From CATQHD01 sp965202675 (GTDB lineage Bacteria > Actinomycetota > Acidimicrobiia > Spongiisociales > Spongiisociaceae), in NCBI GenBank assembly GCA_965202675.1, contig OZ241842.1, positions 1,426,001 through 1,490,000 of the forward strand: DNA of 64,000 nucleotides. The letters run 5' to 3'. How positions within the stretch are numbered: position 1 is the stretch's first letter; the number at the start of each line of letters is the position of its first letter. Both the position numbers and the translations under genes were made by a program. Positions 9,254-17,353 of this stretch are shown here, one piece after another. The notes below the pieces were generated by a model. It worked only from the letters and a program-made list of their open reading frames with translations, was not told where the DNA came from and searched no databases.

Positions 9254-9367
9254 ATGGGGTTCAACCCGTTCCGCAGGCACCGCCGCCGCGCCGCCGACAT
9301 ATTCCTGGTGGCGGGGGCGCTCGTCCTGACGGCGGCCCTGGTGGCGTGGGCGTTTCTGGGCGGTTGA
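9254..9367 (+). CDS. Small single-span membrane protein
   Basis: A 37-codon frame encodes an Arg-rich N-terminus (MGFNPFRRHRRRAADIF) followed by one hydrophobic span (LVAGALVLTAALVAWAFLGG). This gives a positive-inside, single-pass membrane topology. It lies divergently from comM and overlaps the next gene. The upstream ribosome site is weak. Function is unknown; support is the clean basic-then-hydrophobic pattern and the close downstream partner. Confidence 0.55.
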   Translation: MGFNPFRRHRRRAADIFLVAGALVLTAALVAWAFLGG

Positions 9368-9585
9368 CCGTCCGTCATGTCCAACCGGAGGCGGCCTCCA
9401 AGCCCTACCTGTGTCCGGGGTGCGGGGGGGTCATACCCCAGGGCCGGTTCCATCTGTTGGTCGTGCCCGAGGACGAACCGGACCTGCGCCGGCACTGGCA
9501 CCACGGATGCTGGTACAAAGAAGGGCGGCGCACCGGACAGCCGTCCGGACCGGCGTCTCGCGGCGGCGGGGCGGAATGCGGCTGA
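9346..9585 (+). CDS. Small zinc-ribbon-like protein with CPGC and HWH-C
   Basis: The product of up to 79 aa has the putative metal motif YLCPGCGGVIPQG and later RRHWHHGCW, consistent with a zinc-binding site (two Cys, then His/Cys). From memory, similar short proteins occur in actinobacterial genomes, sometimes named ATP/GTP-binding protein without evidence. The start is uncertain: a TTG at 9363 overlapping the stop of the preceding small gene would give coupled translation and a protein beginning LTVRHVQPEAASK. The C-terminal 20 residues are low complexity. Confidence 0.6.
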   Translation: MGVSGRLTVRHVQPEAASKPYLCPGCGGVIPQGRFHLLVVPEDEPDLRRHWHHGCWYKEGRRTGQPSGPASRGGGAECG

Positions 9586-9699
9586 CCTCGACTCCGATGT
9601 CGAGGTCGCGGGACGTCCGGACCGGCGCCGCACAGCGATGGGGCGGAGTGTTCCCTGTAGGGGTTCGGCGGCTGCCCGCCTGCCGGAACGTCGGCGGGC

Positions 9700-10052
9700 G
9701 TTTCGCCTATCCCCCCCCTTACAGACAAGTACGAAAAACTCGCAACCCCGACCGAACCCTTCTCCTATGAACCCCTGGTCAAACCCATTTTCCCGCCCCA
9801 TAACCCCGGCAAGAACGCGAAAAACACCGCCCCCGCCCCCCGCCTCGCGGGCCCGGCCCCCGCCGCCACCACCTGTTTCCCGGACGCGCCCGGTCAGTGC
9901 CCGGCAGGGCCGCGTTCGGAGGATGATCCCTGTCTCGGTCTGCGGCGCCAGCCGACCGGAGGTGCTTGCGGCTCTTCCATTGATACAGCATCGTTGCGGC
10001 ATCGTCAATACCCTTGCGGGCGGATCCGGCGGGTTTTTTTGTCATTCCGGGG
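9700..10052 (-). ncRNA. Type A structured RNA element, copy A1
   Basis: The element begins at GGAATGACAAAAAAA (right end) and reads leftward from the promoter at 9980-10008. It has the conserved 5' segment GCACCTCCGGTC...GACCGAGACAGGGATCAT, in which CGGTC pairs with GACCG. The TTTTCGCGTTC motif is at 9815-9826. A homologous tail with GACCAGGGGTTC extends to about 9700. It separates yraN from comM, which are normally close neighbours, and reads toward comM. It encodes no conserved protein. The stretch 9586-9699 shows nothing further. Confidence 0.55.
9980..10008 (-). promoter_or_regulatory. Promoter of element A1
   Basis: The -35 is TTGACG (10003-10008) and the -10 is TATCAA (9980-9985), with a 17 nt spacer. 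A run of seven As lies upstream. Confidence 0.55.
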
Positions 10053-10159
10053 GATTTCGCCGGGCGGGAGGGGCGCAAGACCGGCAACAGCGGCGCGGCG
10101 GCTCTCCGAAGGGCGCGGGCGGGCGCCCGGATCCGGGGATTCCGCCGGCCTGTCTCGGC

Positions 10160-10507
10160 TCAGGCAACCCGGCGGTGCCATTCGATCTCCACTCCTTGCT
10201 CGGCGGCCAGAACGGTGACGAGATCGACCCGGTGTATCCCCAGGGAACGGGCCGAGCGGACCACCCGGGCGGCTTTCTCGTCGGAGAAGTTCCAGCGCGG
10301 GTGACCGCCGGCCGAGGCGGTTCCCGACTTGACCTCCACCGCGAACACGCCGGCCTCGTCCCGGGCCACCAGGTCGATCTCCCCCTTCCCCGCCTGCAGG
10401 CGGCGGCGGAGGATGCTCACCCCGCGGCGCTCCAGGAAAGCGGCGGCCGCCCACTCCCCGAAGAGGCCCAGGCGGCGGCGGTGGACGGCGGCGGCGTTCC
10501 GGGGCAT
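10160..10507 (-). CDS. yraN: YraN/UPF0102 family endonuclease-like protein
   Basis: The 115 aa protein is a small member of the restriction-endonuclease-like fold. LGLFGEWAAAAFLERRG is followed by the active-site pattern GEIDLVARDEAGVFAVEVKSG, with Asp and Glu-x-Lys as likely metal ligands. Its biological role is not settled. It follows lepB by about 100 nt on the same strand, as in the common rplS-lepB-rnhB-yraN-comM-dprA cluster, but rnhB is missing here. Confidence 0.88.
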   Translation of the reverse strand: MPRNAAAVHRRRLGLFGEWAAAAFLERRGVSILRRRLQAGKGEIDLVARDEAGVFAVEVKSGTASAGGHPRWNFSDEKAARVVRSARSLGIHRVDLVTVLAAEQGVEIEWHRRVA

Positions 10508-10606
10508 TGCTGCTCTCCTCTCTCGATCCTGCGAAAGGGCCAGCCCCCCTCGCCCCGCAGGATACGGGATGCCTGTGACAGAACCCCGCGCGCCGGGGAC
10601 CGACCC

Positions 10607-11311
10607 CTACAGCCCCGCCCAGCGGGAGGGCGGCCAGATCCGCACGAAGGCCCGCCCGACCACCTCCTCGGTGGGTACCAGGCCGAAGCGGCGGCTGTCC
10701 TGGCTGTTGTTGCGGTTGTCCCCCATCACCCAAACATGCCCGTCCGGTATATAGAAGGGGGCCATGTCCTCCATGGCGGCGCCGGGTTCCAGGTAGGGCT
10801 CGTCGAGGGGCAGGCCGTTCAGGATCAACCGGTTGCCGCGTATCTCCAAACGGTCGCCGCCCACTGCGACCACCCGCTTGATCAGGTCCTCGATGTTGGC
10901 GGTCCGCATCCCGAAAGCCTCCCGGATGTTGCGCGCCGCCGCCTCCAGCAGCGACTCCGAGCGTTCATAGGACAGGTAGGGGGAGTCGAACACGATCACG
11001 TCGCCCCGCTGCGGCCCCCCGAAGCTGTAGGCGATCTTGCTGACCAGCACCCGGTCGTCGATCACCAGGGTGGGAACCATCGACGGGGACGGAATGAAGA
11101 AGGCCTGGACGAGAAAGGTCTTCAGCAGGACGGCCAGCACGATCGACAGCAGCAGCACCCCGGGCAGCTCCCGCAGGAACCGGGGCCAGAGGCCGGACTG
11201 CTCCGGCGGTTCGGGGACCGCTTCCGCCGCGGCGGGCCGCTCCGCCGCGTCGGCGGACGCCGCCGCGGCGCCGGAATATTCGGGAAGGGCAGCAGGGCCG
11301 CCGCAGGTCAC
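10607..11311 (-). CDS. lepB: Signal peptidase I
   Basis: This membrane enzyme cleaves signal peptides from secreted proteins. The 234 aa product starts with GTG. A variable cytoplasmic N-terminus precedes one membrane span (LPGVLLLSIVLAVLLKTF, residues 49-66). The catalytic Ser is S77 in IPSPSMVPTL and the general-base Lys is K145 in LIKRVVAVGGD. The C-terminal GDNRNNSQDSR box is present. It follows rplS by 32 nt and is probably co-transcribed with it. Confidence 0.95.
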   Translation of the reverse strand: MTCGGPAALPEYSGAAAASADAAERPAAAEAVPEPPEQSGLWPRFLRELPGVLLLSIVLAVLLKTFLVQAFFIPSPSMVPTLVIDDRVLVSKIAYSFGGPQRGDVIVFDSPYLSYERSESLLEAAARNIREAFGMRTANIEDLIKRVVAVGGDRLEIRGNRLILNGLPLDEPYLEPGAAMEDMAPFYIPDGHVWVMGDNRNNSQDSRRFGLVPTEEVVGRAFVRIWPPSRWAGL

Positions 11312-11343
11312 GAAATAACCATCAGGCCGCGGCCGCCATCCGG

Positions 11344-11685
11344 CTAACGCCTCTCCTTGATGCGGGCCGCCTTCCCCACCCGGCCCCGCATGTAGTACAG
11401 CTTGGCTCTGCGCACCTTGCCCCGGCGGGTCACCTCGATCTTCTGGAGGATCGGGGCGTGCACCGGGAAGACCCGCTCCACCCCGACCCCGAAGCTGATC
11501 TTGCGCACCGTGAAGGTTTCCGAAAGCCCTCCCCCGTCCCGGGCGATCACCACCCCTTCGAATACCTGGATGCGCTCGCGCCCCCCCTCGACGACCCGGA
11601 CATGCACCCTGACGTTGTCCCCGGCCCGAAAGTCGGGAATGTCCTCGCGCAGATGGGCGCTCTCGAAATACTGGAGGTGGTTCAT
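11344..11685 (-). CDS. rplS: 50S ribosomal protein L19
   Basis: L19 sits at the 30S-50S interface. The 113 aa product has the family signatures FRAGDNVRVHVRVVEG, RIQVFEGVVIAR, SFGVGVERVFPVHAPIL and GKVRRAKLYYMRGRVGK. It is first in the block rplS-lepB-yraN. The genes normally upstream (rpsP, rimM, trmD) are absent; a decayed IS5-like element lies there instead. Confidence 0.97.
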   Translation of the reverse strand: MNHLQYFESAHLREDIPDFRAGDNVRVHVRVVEGGRERIQVFEGVVIARDGGGLSETFTVRKISFGVGVERVFPVHAPILQKIEVTRRGKVRRAKLYYMRGRVGKAARIKERR

Positions 11686-11847
11686 CGCGGTCTCCTCACG
11701 ATCGCGCTTCTGGTGATGCGCCGCCGGACGGCGCGCAACAACGGGCCCGGGCGGGGCTGACCCTGCCTGCTCGGACCCGGTCGGTCGGGTGATTCTACCG
11801 CGCCGGCGGCCCTTTTCCTAAATACGGCTCCCAAGGGGCTCAGCGGA

Positions 11848-12582
11848 CAGGGGCCGGTTTGGGGTTCCATCGGTTTCTCCAGTTGATGGGTTTGATGATG
11901 ATGATGATGATCAGAGCGATGGCGAGGCGGAGCCGGGCTCGGCGGTGCTGGGGCGGCGGTCGGTGTTGCGTCGGAGTTGCCCGCAGTTCGAGAGCCACGA
12001 GTTGGTGCGTTCGACGGTCCAGCGCATCCCGAGCGGAGCGGGCAGTTTCCTGGGGCGGGCTGTACCGGGCGGGCGTTTCCGGGCGCATACCACGTCGTTG
12101 ATCCCGCAGCTGCGGCAGAGGCCGCGGGTTTCGGGGCTGCCGCAGCCCCGGTCGAGGCGGAGGGTCTCGACGTCGGGGATCAGCCCCCGGTCGTGGACGG
12201 CTCGGAGGGCGGGTGCCGACAGCGCGGCGCCGCGGCGGCCTCGGCTTCGGGCTGGTCGAACACACCGGCTGCGATCCACTCGTCGCGTCGGTCCGCAGGG
12301 CGGTGTCGGAATACGGCGTAGTCCAGCAGACGCTCCGCGGCTTGCCGGGAGCACCGGACGCCGGCCGGATGAGTATCCCCCAGAAGCAGACCCGGTCGGG
12401 AACCCGCGGGCGGTGGCAGCCGAGGGGGTGGTTGTCCTCTGGTTGGGGGATCAGGTGTTTGACCGCCTCCCAGACCGCGTTTATGACTTCGGGTTCGAGC
12501 GCGCGCATAATGCGCCTCCACCGGTTAGGGGATGTATTCCGCTCGGGGATCCAACCCGAGAAAACACCCCAACCGGTGGATT
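11848..12582 (-). mobile_element. Degenerate IS5-like insertion sequence
   Basis: Imperfect terminal inverted repeats are visible: the left end has GGCCGGTTTGGGGTT and the right end, reversed, has CCACCGGTTGGGGTGTT. Between them lies a frameshifted transposase on the minus strand. The right end abuts the 3' border of a type A repeat. No target duplication was recognised. The length of about 735 nt is shorter than intact IS5 relatives, which implies internal loss. Confidence 0.7.
11850..12508 (-). pseudogene. IS5-family transposase remnant
   Basis: Fragments in different frames join into one transposase. The N-terminus reads EVINAVWEAVKHLIPQ and HPLGCHRPRVPDRVCFWGILIR. A middle part has RRDEWIAAGVFDQPEAEA. 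The C-terminal catalytic part has RLDRGCGSPETRGLC and MRWTVERTNSWLSNCGQLRRNT, with the Glu of the DDE triad in VERT. The tail ends KPINWRNRW after a run of Ile encoded by a trinucleotide repeat. At least three frameshifts and a missing central segment mean it cannot make an active enzyme. Confidence 0.8.
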
Positions 12583-12593
12583 TCCCTCACCTA

Positions 12594-13053
12594 TCCGCTA
12601 ATGCTCCGAATACGGGCGCCGGGGGTGCGTTCGGAGATTGGAGGGTGCGCGGATAGGGAGCCGGAAAGTGTCCCGGCGCAAACAACTGTTGGACGGTCTG
12701 CCCGATGACCAAGGGCGCTGCGCCCGCCGATGGAACAGCGCAGGCATCCCTATCCGTGCATCCTCCGAACCCGCCGGTCAAACCCTGCCCCGCCCCCGAA
12801 CCCCGGCAAGAACGCGAAAAACACCGGCCCCCTCGCCCCGCTCCGCGGGCCCGGCCCCCACCGCCGCCACCATGGATCCGGACGCGTTCGGTCAGTACCC
12901 CGGCGGGGCCGCGTTCGGAATATGATCCCTGTCTCGGTCTGCGCCGGCGGCGGACCGGAGGTGCTTTGGCTCCTCCATTAATACAGCATCGGTGCGACAT
13001 GGTCAATACCCTTGTGGGGGATCCGGGGGGATTTTTTTGTCATTCCGTGATTT
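12594..13053 (-). ncRNA. Type A structured RNA element, copy A2 (tandem with A3)
   Basis: This is a full-length type A copy reading leftward from the promoter at 12978-13006. It has the CACCTCCGGTC...GACCGAGACAGGGATCAT segment, the second hairpin CCCGC-GGA-GCGGG, TTTTCGCGTTC (12810-12822), and 3' hairpins including GGGCGC-AG-CGCCC and GCCGG...CCGGC. It forms a direct tandem with A3. At its left border, CCTATCCGC near the IS5 remnant can pair with GCGGATAGG in the element. No protein is supported. Confidence 0.55.
12978..13006 (-). promoter_or_regulatory. Promoter of element A2
   Basis: The -35 is TTGACC (13001-13006) and the -10 is TATTAA (12978-12983), with a 17 nt spacer and an upstream A-tract. 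Confidence 0.6.
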
Positions 13054-13059
13054 GAATCG

Positions 13060-13498
13060 GCGGCGGGGGTGCGTTCGGAGAATTGAGGGTGCGCGGATAG
13101 GGAGCCGGAAAGTGTCCGGCGCAAACAACTGTTGGACGGTCTGCCCGATGACCAAGGGCGCTGCGCCCGCCGGCGGAACAGCGCAGGCATCCCTATCCGT
13201 GCATCCTCCGAACCCGCCGGTCAAGCCCTGCCCCCCGCCCCCGAACCCCGGCAAGAACGCGAAAAACACCGGCCCCCTCGCCCCGCTCCGCGGGCCCGGC
13301 CCCCACCGCCGCCACCATGGATCTGGACGCGTTCGGTCAGTACCCCGGCGGGGCCGCGTTCGGAAGATGATCCCTGTCTCGGTCTGCGCCGGCGGCCGAC
13401 CGGAGGTGCTTTGGCTCTTCCATTAATACAGCATCGGTGCGACAAGGTCAATACCCTTGCCGGGGATCCGGCGGGATTTTTTTGTCATTCCGTGATTT
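13060..13498 (-). ncRNA. Type A structured RNA element, copy A3 (tandem with A2)
   Basis: This copy is nearly identical to A2. Transcription is predicted leftward from 13423-13451. The likely transcript opens GGAAGAGCCAAAGCACC and the segment after the central hairpin ends GATCATCTTCC, so GGAAGA can pair with TCTTCC to close a multi-part stem. CGGTC:GACCG lies inside. The uninterrupted IS110 target CCGCCACCATGGATC is present (plus strand, near 13309-13323). It lies just upstream of pgi but reads away from it. Confidence 0.55.
13423..13451 (-). promoter_or_regulatory. Promoter of element A3
   Basis: The -35 is TTGACC (13446-13451) and the -10 is TATTAA (13423-13428), with a 17 nt spacer. It has the same layout as the other type A copies. 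Confidence 0.6.
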
Positions 13499-13620
13499 TT
13501 GACGGGTTCGCAGGCGGGCGGCCCCGGGGCCGGACATCCTGTCGGGCGCGTTAACCTTGCTCCGGCGCTTCGCCGCGCCGCCCGTGTCATCAGAACCGAA
13601 CCGGATTGTCAGAGCGAATC

Positions 13621-15303
13621 ATGTCCGATCTCCCTACCGCCTCCTTTGCGCTGGGCGGGCTGGCCGCCCGCGTCGAGTCCCGGCTGCGCGCCTGGGACGA
13701 AGCCGGCTTCGCCGCCCGCCTGTGGCGCAGCGACCACACGCTGTGGTCCGAGGAGGACATCCCCGAGCTGGCCGACCGGCTGGGTTGGCTGCGGCTGCCC
13801 GCCCGCACCGGCCGTCTGGCCGAGATAGAGGGCTTCGCCGCCGAGATCCGCCCGGAGGCCGACCGGGTGGTGCTGCTGGGCATGGGAGGCTCCAGCCTGG
13901 CGCCGGAGGTCTACCAGTCCGTATTCGGCAGCGCCGGCGGACACCCGGAGCTGGAGGTGCTGGACAGCACCCACCCGGCGGCGGTGCGGGCGGCCGTGGA
14001 GCGGACAGACCCCCGGCGCACCTTCTTCCTGGTGGCCTCCAAATCCGGCGGCACCATCGAAACCCTTTCGTTGTTCCGTTGCTTCTGGCAGCATCTGGCC
14101 GCAGCGCTGGACAATCCGGGGGAGCGGTTCGCAGCCCTCACCGACCCCGGTTCCGGGTTGGAGGCCCTGGCCGGAGAGCGTGGCTTCCGCCGCATCTTCT
14201 CCACCCCGCCCGACGTGGGCGGGCGCTACTCGGCCCTGACCGCCTTCGGCCTGGTTCCGGCGGCCCTGATCGGAATGGACATCCGCCGCCTGCTGGATTC
14301 GGCCGCCGCCATGGCCGATGCCTGCGGCCCCGAAGCCGCCCCCTCCCGCAATCCGGGGCTTCGGCTCGGCGCGGCGCTGGGCGAAGCCGTCCTGGCGGGC
14401 CGCGACAAGGCCACCTACGTCTGTTCTCCCGCCCTGTCCGGCTTCGGCGACTGGGCGGAGCAGCTGATCGCCGAGAGCACCGGCAAGAACGGAACCGGGA
14501 TCATCCCGGTGGTCGGGGAGCCGCTGGGCGGATACGAGGTCTACGGCAACGACCGGATTTTCATCCATCTGGCGCTGGCGGGAGACGACCCGGCCGGACA
14601 GCCCGCCGCTCTGGAGGCGCTGCAGGCCGCCGGGCATCCGGTGATCCGGGTGATGCTCGACGACCTCTACGGCCTGGGCGCCGAGCTGTTCCGCAGCGAG
14701 ACGGCGGTGGCGGCGGCCGGAGCGGTGCTCGGCGTCAACCCGTTCGACCAGCCCGACGTGCAGCTCGCCAAGGAACTGGCCCGCCGCGCCATGTCGGAGG
14801 AAGGCTCGGACAACGCCGCGGACGAGACCGCCGCCTCCGACTCCGGGGAGCTGGAACGCCGAATGGGGGAATGGGCCGGTTCGATCCGGCCCGGCGATTA
14901 CGTGAGCATCCACGCCTACCTGCCGGCGGGCGGCCCCGCCGATCCGATGCTGGCGGAGCTCCGCCTGGCCCTCCGGGACCGTTTCCGGGCGGCGGTCACC
15001 CTCGGTTACGGACCGAGGTTCCTCCACTCCACCGGCCAGCTCCACAAAGGAGGCGCCGGCAACGGGGTGTTTCTCCAGATCGTGGACGACCCCCGCTCGG
15101 GCCCCGACCCGGCGGTTCCGGAGGCCCGCATCACCTTCGGGGAGCTGATCGAAGGCCAGGCCGCCGGGGATTTCCTGGCTCTGGCCGCCAAGGGCCGCCG
15201 GGTGCTGCGGGTGCGGCTGGACGACGGCCCCGAGGCGGGGGCGGCGGCGGTCCTGACAGCCCTGGATGCGGCCGGCCGCCGCCCGCCGGGAAGGCGCAGC
15301 TGA
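13621..15303 (+). CDS. pgi: Glucose-6-phosphate isomerase
   Basis: Pgi interconverts glucose-6-phosphate and fructose-6-phosphate. The 560 aa product has SIS-domain motifs LLGMGGSSLAPEVYQ, VASKSGGTIETLS, AESTGKNGTGIIPVVGEP, GVNPFDQPDVQLAKE and the C-terminal LHSTGQLHKGG. It resembles the Pgi part of actinobacterial transaldolase-Pgi proteins but lacks a transaldolase domain. ATG 13621 (MSDLPTASFAL) is chosen over a TTG at 13606. The stop overlaps the zwf start (TGATG), so the two are co-translated and feed glycolysis and the pentose phosphate pathway. Confidence 0.92.
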   Translation: MSDLPTASFALGGLAARVESRLRAWDEAGFAARLWRSDHTLWSEEDIPELADRLGWLRLPARTGRLAEIEGFAAEIRPEADRVVLLGMGGSSLAPEVYQSVFGSAGGHPELEVLDSTHPAAVRAAVERTDPRRTFFLVASKSGGTIETLSLFRCFWQHLAAALDNPGERFAALTDPGSGLEALAGERGFRRIFSTPPDVGGRYSALTAFGLVPAALIGMDIRRLLDSAAAMADACGPEAAPSRNPGLRLGAALGEAVLAGRDKATYVCSPALSGFGDWAEQLIAESTGKNGTGIIPVVGEPLGGYEVYGNDRIFIHLALAGDDPAGQPAALEALQAAGHPVIRVMLDDLYGLGAELFRSETAVAAAGAVLGVNPFDQPDVQLAKELARRAMSEEGSDNAADETAASDSGELERRMGEWAGSIRPGDYVSIHAYLPAGGPADPMLAELRLALRDRFRAAVTLGYGPRFLHSTGQLHKGGAGNGVFLQIVDDPRSGPDPAVPEARITFGELIEGQAAGDFLALAAKGRRVLRVRLDDGPEAGAAAVLTALDAAGRRPPGRRS

Positions 15304-16832
15304 TGGAGCAGCTTCCCGAGGCCGGGGGCGGCCATGCGGTGGAACGGCATCTGCTGGTGGTGTTCGGCGCCACCGGCGACCTCTACCGGCGGAAGCTGGC
15401 GCCCGCCCTCTACAACCTGGTGCGCCAGTACGGGCTGGCCGACCGGTTCGTGGTGCTGGGAACGGCGCGCTCTCCGCTGACCGACGAAGAGTTCAGGCAG
15501 CGTTCCGCCGTCGCCCTCCAGGCCGCCGTGGCGGGGCAGCCGCAGCTGGGCGACCCGGCCGCCGACCCCGCCGAGTGGTGCGCCCGAACGGTCCATTTCC
15601 AGCGGGTGGGCGAGGATCCGGCTTCCTACGGCGCCCTCCGGGACCGGATCGACCGGATCGAGGCCGAATACGGCTTGACGGGCAACCGCATCTTCTACCT
15701 GTCCCTTCCCCCCGCCGCCCTGGCGGGCGCGGTGATGGGCCTGCGGGCGTCCGGGCTGATCCAGAGCGGCGGATGGACCCGCCTGGTGGTGGAGAAACCC
15801 TTCGGCTCCGACTTCGGATCGGCGGCGGCGCTCAACTCGTTCCTCCACGAGAGCTTCGACGAGGAGCAGGTCTACCGGATGGACCATTACCTGGGGAAGC
15901 CGACCGTCCAGAACCTGCTGGTGTTCCGCTTCGCCAACCCCCTTTTCGAGTCGCTCTGGAGCCGCGACCACATCAACAACGTCCAGATCACAATGGCCGA
16001 GGACGAAGGCATCGGCGACCGGGCCGGCTACTACGACCGGGCGGGGGCGCTGCGGGACGTGGTGCAGAACCACCTGATCCAGGTGCTGAGCCTGATCGCC
16101 ATGGAACCCCCCGCCTCTTTCGAAGCCGAGGCCATCCGGGACGAGAAGGTGAAGGTGCTCCAGTCCATCCGGCCGATCGCCCCCGGCGATGCGGTGTTCG
16201 GCCAGTACACGTCCGGCTGGATCGACGGGCGTCCGGCGCCGGGCTATCTCGAGGAACCGGGGGTGGCGGAGGGTTCCCGCATCGAGACCTACGCCGCCCT
16301 GCGGGTGTTCATCGACAGCTGGCGGTGGCAGGGGGTGCCCTTCCACCTGCGCACCGGCAAGCGGCTTCCCACCCGGCTCACCCAGGTGGCGGTTACCTTC
16401 CGCGAGCCCCCCGTGCTGCTCTTCAAGTCCTATGACCGGGATCTCCCCGGCCGCCAGGGCAACATCCTCTACTTCCGCCTCCAGCCCCACGAGGGGTTCG
16501 ACCTGCTTTTCGACGTCCAGGTGCCGGCCGGTCCGCCCCGGCTGGCCACCAGGTCGCTGACCTTCGCCTACGAGGATTCCCTGGGCGAGCTGCCCGACGC
16601 CTACGAGACCCTGCTCTACGACGTGATGACAGGCGACCGCACCCTGTTCGTCCGCTCCGACGAGGTGGAGCAGGCCTGGAAGATATTCATGCCCATTCTC
16701 GAAGCCGACGCCTCCCCCGCCCCCTATCAGGCGGGTTCATGGGGTCCGGCGGAGGCGGACTCGCTGTTCGGGCCGCAGGACGGGGGCTGGACGGTCCGCC
16801 TCCCCGAACAACGAGGCCCGCACTGCGCCTGA
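15303..16832 (+). CDS. zwf: Glucose-6-phosphate 1-dehydrogenase
   Basis: Zwf oxidises glucose-6-phosphate to 6-phosphogluconolactone, the entry step of the oxidative pentose phosphate pathway. The 509 aa product has the nucleotide motif FGATGDLYRRKLAPALY (residues 21-37), VVEKPFGSD, and the active-site RMDHYLGKPTVQN near residue 193. The C-terminal domain has FRTGKRLP-like HLRTGKRLP and LLYDVMTGDRTLF. The start overlaps the pgi stop by one base. Pgi and Zwf share the same substrate, so this two-gene unit sits at a metabolic branch. Confidence 0.96.
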   Translation: MEQLPEAGGGHAVERHLLVVFGATGDLYRRKLAPALYNLVRQYGLADRFVVLGTARSPLTDEEFRQRSAVALQAAVAGQPQLGDPAADPAEWCARTVHFQRVGEDPASYGALRDRIDRIEAEYGLTGNRIFYLSLPPAALAGAVMGLRASGLIQSGGWTRLVVEKPFGSDFGSAAALNSFLHESFDEEQVYRMDHYLGKPTVQNLLVFRFANPLFESLWSRDHINNVQITMAEDEGIGDRAGYYDRAGALRDVVQNHLIQVLSLIAMEPPASFEAEAIRDEKVKVLQSIRPIAPGDAVFGQYTSGWIDGRPAPGYLEEPGVAEGSRIETYAALRVFIDSWRWQGVPFHLRTGKRLPTRLTQVAVTFREPPVLLFKSYDRDLPGRQGNILYFRLQPHEGFDLLFDVQVPAGPPRLATRSLTFAYEDSLGELPDAYETLLYDVMTGDRTLFVRSDEVEQAWKIFMPILEADASPAPYQAGSWGPAEADSLFGPQDGGWTVRLPEQRGPHCA

Positions 16833-16865
16833 CGGCGGCCGTCGGCCCGCCCCTGGCCCGGCGGG

Positions 16866-16972
16866 ATTCAGGAGCCGGAGGCGGTTTGGGGGGTGGGGGT
16901 GGGGGCTGGTCGATGGCCCGGACGAAGAACGACGCCATCTGTGCTCGGGGTACGGGCTGGTCGGGGCAGTAG
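16866..16972 (-). pseudogene. Duplicated 3' end of the giant SLH gene
   Basis: The minus strand encodes YCPDQPV, then RAQMASFFVRAIDQ and a Pro-rich tail, a near copy of the last 35 residues of the protein at 17354-24586. The 3' DNA CCGCCTCCGGCTCCTGA is also shared. Small indels in the Pro tract shift the natural stop out of frame. It is joined directly to a truncated type A element, so it looks like a duplication scar rather than a gene. Confidence 0.75.
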
Positions 16973-17222
16973 TCGAGAACGCGAAAAACGCCGCCCCCGC
17001 GCCCCGCTCCGCGGGCCCGGCCCCCACCGCCACCACCTGAGATCCGGACGCGTTCGGTCAGTACCCCGGCGGGTCGCGTTCGAAAAGATGATCCCTGTCA
17101 CGGTCTGCGCCGGCGGCCGACCGGAGGTGCTTGCGACTCTTCCATTAATACAGCATCGGTGCGACATAGTCAATACCCTTGCGGGAGATCCGAGGGGATT
17201 TTTTTGTCATTCCGTGATTTTA
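16973..17222 (-). ncRNA. Type A structured RNA element, copy A4, 3' truncated
   Basis: The promoter, central hairpin, GATCAT and TTTTCGCGTTCTC parts are intact, but the 3' half found in A2, A3, A5 and A8 is missing. The element ends at the duplicated SLH fragment. The target region reads CCGCCACCACCTGAGATCC. The interval 17223-17353 after the giant gene holds no gene that I can see. Confidence 0.5.
17145..17173 (-). promoter_or_regulatory. Promoter of element A4
   Basis: The -35 is TTGACT (17168-17173) and the -10 is TATTAA (17145-17150), with a 17 nt spacer. This is among the best matches to consensus in the family. Confidence 0.6.
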
Positions 17223-17353
17223 GCCTGAATCCACCGTTTTGTTGGTGGGTGTGTGGATAGTGATGCGGTGCTGTGCGTTTCGTACAGGGCGGGCACTTTG
17301 CGGCGCCGCTGTCGGGCTGGGCTTCTCCCCTGCGTTTGTGTATCGGGGCGCCT

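Noticed and set aside
12594..13498. CRISPR array
   Set aside because: Only two long tandem copies of a 445 nt unit exist; there are no short regular repeats with unique spacers and no cas genes.
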